DNA of 64,000 nt from Stenotrophomonas sp. ASS1 (GTDB lineage: Bacteria > Pseudomonadota > Gammaproteobacteria > Xanthomonadales > Xanthomonadaceae): the NCBI RefSeq assembly GCF_004346925.1, contig NZ_CP031167.1, forward strand, positions 3,740,001-3,804,000. Direction: 5' to 3'. Under the pieces are notes generated by a model. That model saw only the letters and a program-made list of their open reading frames with translations. It had not been told where the DNA came from and ran no database searches. The position numbers and the translations under genes are program-made. Positions 63,270-64,000 of the stretch are shown one piece after another; position 1 is the first letter of the stretch, and every line of letters begins with the position of its first letter.

Positions 63270-64000
63270 ATGGATGTCGTTCTCCAATCTGAAGCGGCTG
63301 AGTGCGGAATCGCTTGCTTGGCGATGATCGCCTCGCATCATGGTAATGCCATCGGCCTGCGCGAGATTCGTCGCCGGCACTCATTTTCACTTAAAGGCAC
63401 CTCTCTCCCTCAGTTAATCGCTGTCGCAGGCAAGCTTGGCCTACAGTCGCGTGCGCTCCGGTTGGAGCTTGACGAGCTGGATCAACTGAAACTTCCCTGC
63501 ATAGCTCACTGGGATCTCAATCACTTCGTGGTGGTACGCAAAGTTGAGCGGAACACGGTCACCGTCGTGGATCCGGCATTGGGAACGCGCAAGCTCGCAA
63601 TGAGCGAGTTCTCGAAGCACTTCACCGGGGTTTCCCTTGAGCTACAGCCTGGGGGCGATTTCCGCCGAATCCGTCGCCCGGAACCAACGCCGTTACCTTG
63701 GCTTACCGGAAGAATTAGAGGCCTTGGCAGATCGTTGGCCCTGCTGATCGTCCTCTCTCTTTCTCTGCAGATCTTCGTGCTTTCGGCTCCATTTTTTATG
63801 CAATGGGTGGTCGACCAGGCACTCGTTGCATCCGATCACAACCTTCTCTCTGTGCTGGCCGCTGGCTTCGGCTTGGCGCTTCTCATTCAAGTTGGTATCG
63901 GTCAGATCCGCGGCAGGTCGGTCATCTATTTGTCCAGCCGTCTGGGCTCACAATGGTCGGCAAACGTATTTAGCCACTTGATCAAACTACGTCTGGATTT
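63270..64000 (+). CDS. Peptidase-containing ABC exporter (C39 domain), 3' end outside window
   Basis: The first 243 residues of a PCAT transporter that cuts double-glycine leaders and exports the core peptide. The C39 peptidase domain (1-125) is complete: Gln6 and Cys12 in LQSEAAECGIACLAM, His85 in WDLNHFVVV, and Asp101 in VVDPALG, giving the papain-like triad. After a linker, transmembrane helices start at about residue 154 (LALLIVLSLSLQIFVLSAPF). The ATPase must lie beyond the window. The ATG at 63270 is the only ATG of the open frame before the peptidase motif. It is very probably the exporter of the two precursors upstream. Confidence 0.92.
   Translation, partial: MDVVLQSEAAECGIACLAMIASHHGNAIGLREIRRRHSFSLKGTSLPQLIAVAGKLGLQSRALRLELDELDQLKLPCIAHWDLNHFVVVRKVERNTVTVVDPALGTRKLAMSEFSKHFTGVSLELQPGGDFRRIRRPEPTPLPWLTGRIRGLGRSLALLIVLSLSLQIFVLSAPFFMQWVVDQALVASDHNLLSVLAAGFGLALLIQVGIGQIRGRSVIYLSSRLGSQWSANVFSHLIKLRLD

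Overview
The window is GC-rich gammaproteobacterial chromosome and most likely comes from Stenotrophomonas (S. maltophilia complex, Xanthomonadaceae). The evidence is the family content and the many short palindromes beginning with GTAG, which match the SMAG repeat class described in S. maltophilia. The species call is an inference from sequence features only. No rRNA, tRNA or CRISPR array was recognised.

Layout. 1-4000: the 3' part of a GH92 glycosidase gene, a secreted basic-secretory-protein-type peptidase and a small accessory pair of membrane proteins. 4521-20411: a block for organic acid use. It holds a malic enzyme (maeB) and a C4-dicarboxylate module (dctA, a porin, a DctB-like hybrid kinase and a LuxR-type regulator). 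A tricarboxylate module follows (a TctD/TctE-like two-component pair overlapping an orphan periplasmic binding protein, a second porin of the same family and a CitMHS citrate transporter), then a PhaB-like reductase. 20594-24189: a pair of unknown secreted proteins and a TonB-dependent receptor. 24629-37735: mostly core genes (QEGLA-motif protein, rsgA, alanine-type aminotransferase, SGNH hydrolase, methyltransferase, deacetylase, a glutaredoxin/IscA-like/rhodanese fusion, DUF924, AMP nucleosidase, two overlapping amidohydrolase-fold genes, DsbA-like isomerase, DegV).

37813-49674: small unknown genes, a LysR-linked tripartite MFS efflux operon, a universal stress protein, a diguanylate cyclase and a formaldehyde detoxification operon (frmR, frmA, a YqcC-like gene, fghA) with a readable FrmR/RcnR-type operator. 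49887-59978: a large TonB-dependent receptor and three regulator/enzyme pairs with candidate operators (LysR/OYE reductase, TetR/DAPG-hydrolase-like protein, LysR/zinc alcohol dehydrogenase), plus a VOC protein and a SUKH-like protein.

60143-64000: the most interesting part. An nnrS-like gene loses its conserved C-terminus at about 61112, where AT-richer DNA begins. That DNA carries two small precursor genes, each encoding 65 residues that divide into a 15-residue leader with a GG or GA cleavage site and a 50-residue core starting with QAP after one residue. They are followed by a strong hairpin, a periplasmic ClpP-like (COG3904-type) protein and a C39-peptidase ABC exporter that runs off the window. 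This looks like an inserted bacteriocin or secreted-peptide locus whose core peptides I do not recognise.

Intergenic DNA is rich in structure: SMAG-type repeats (one lies inside a signal-peptide coding region, three supply stop codons), a perfect 30-bp terminator stem, a 36-bp inverted repeat that includes both stop codons of two convergent genes, and three copies of a larger element with a conserved linker inside variable stems.
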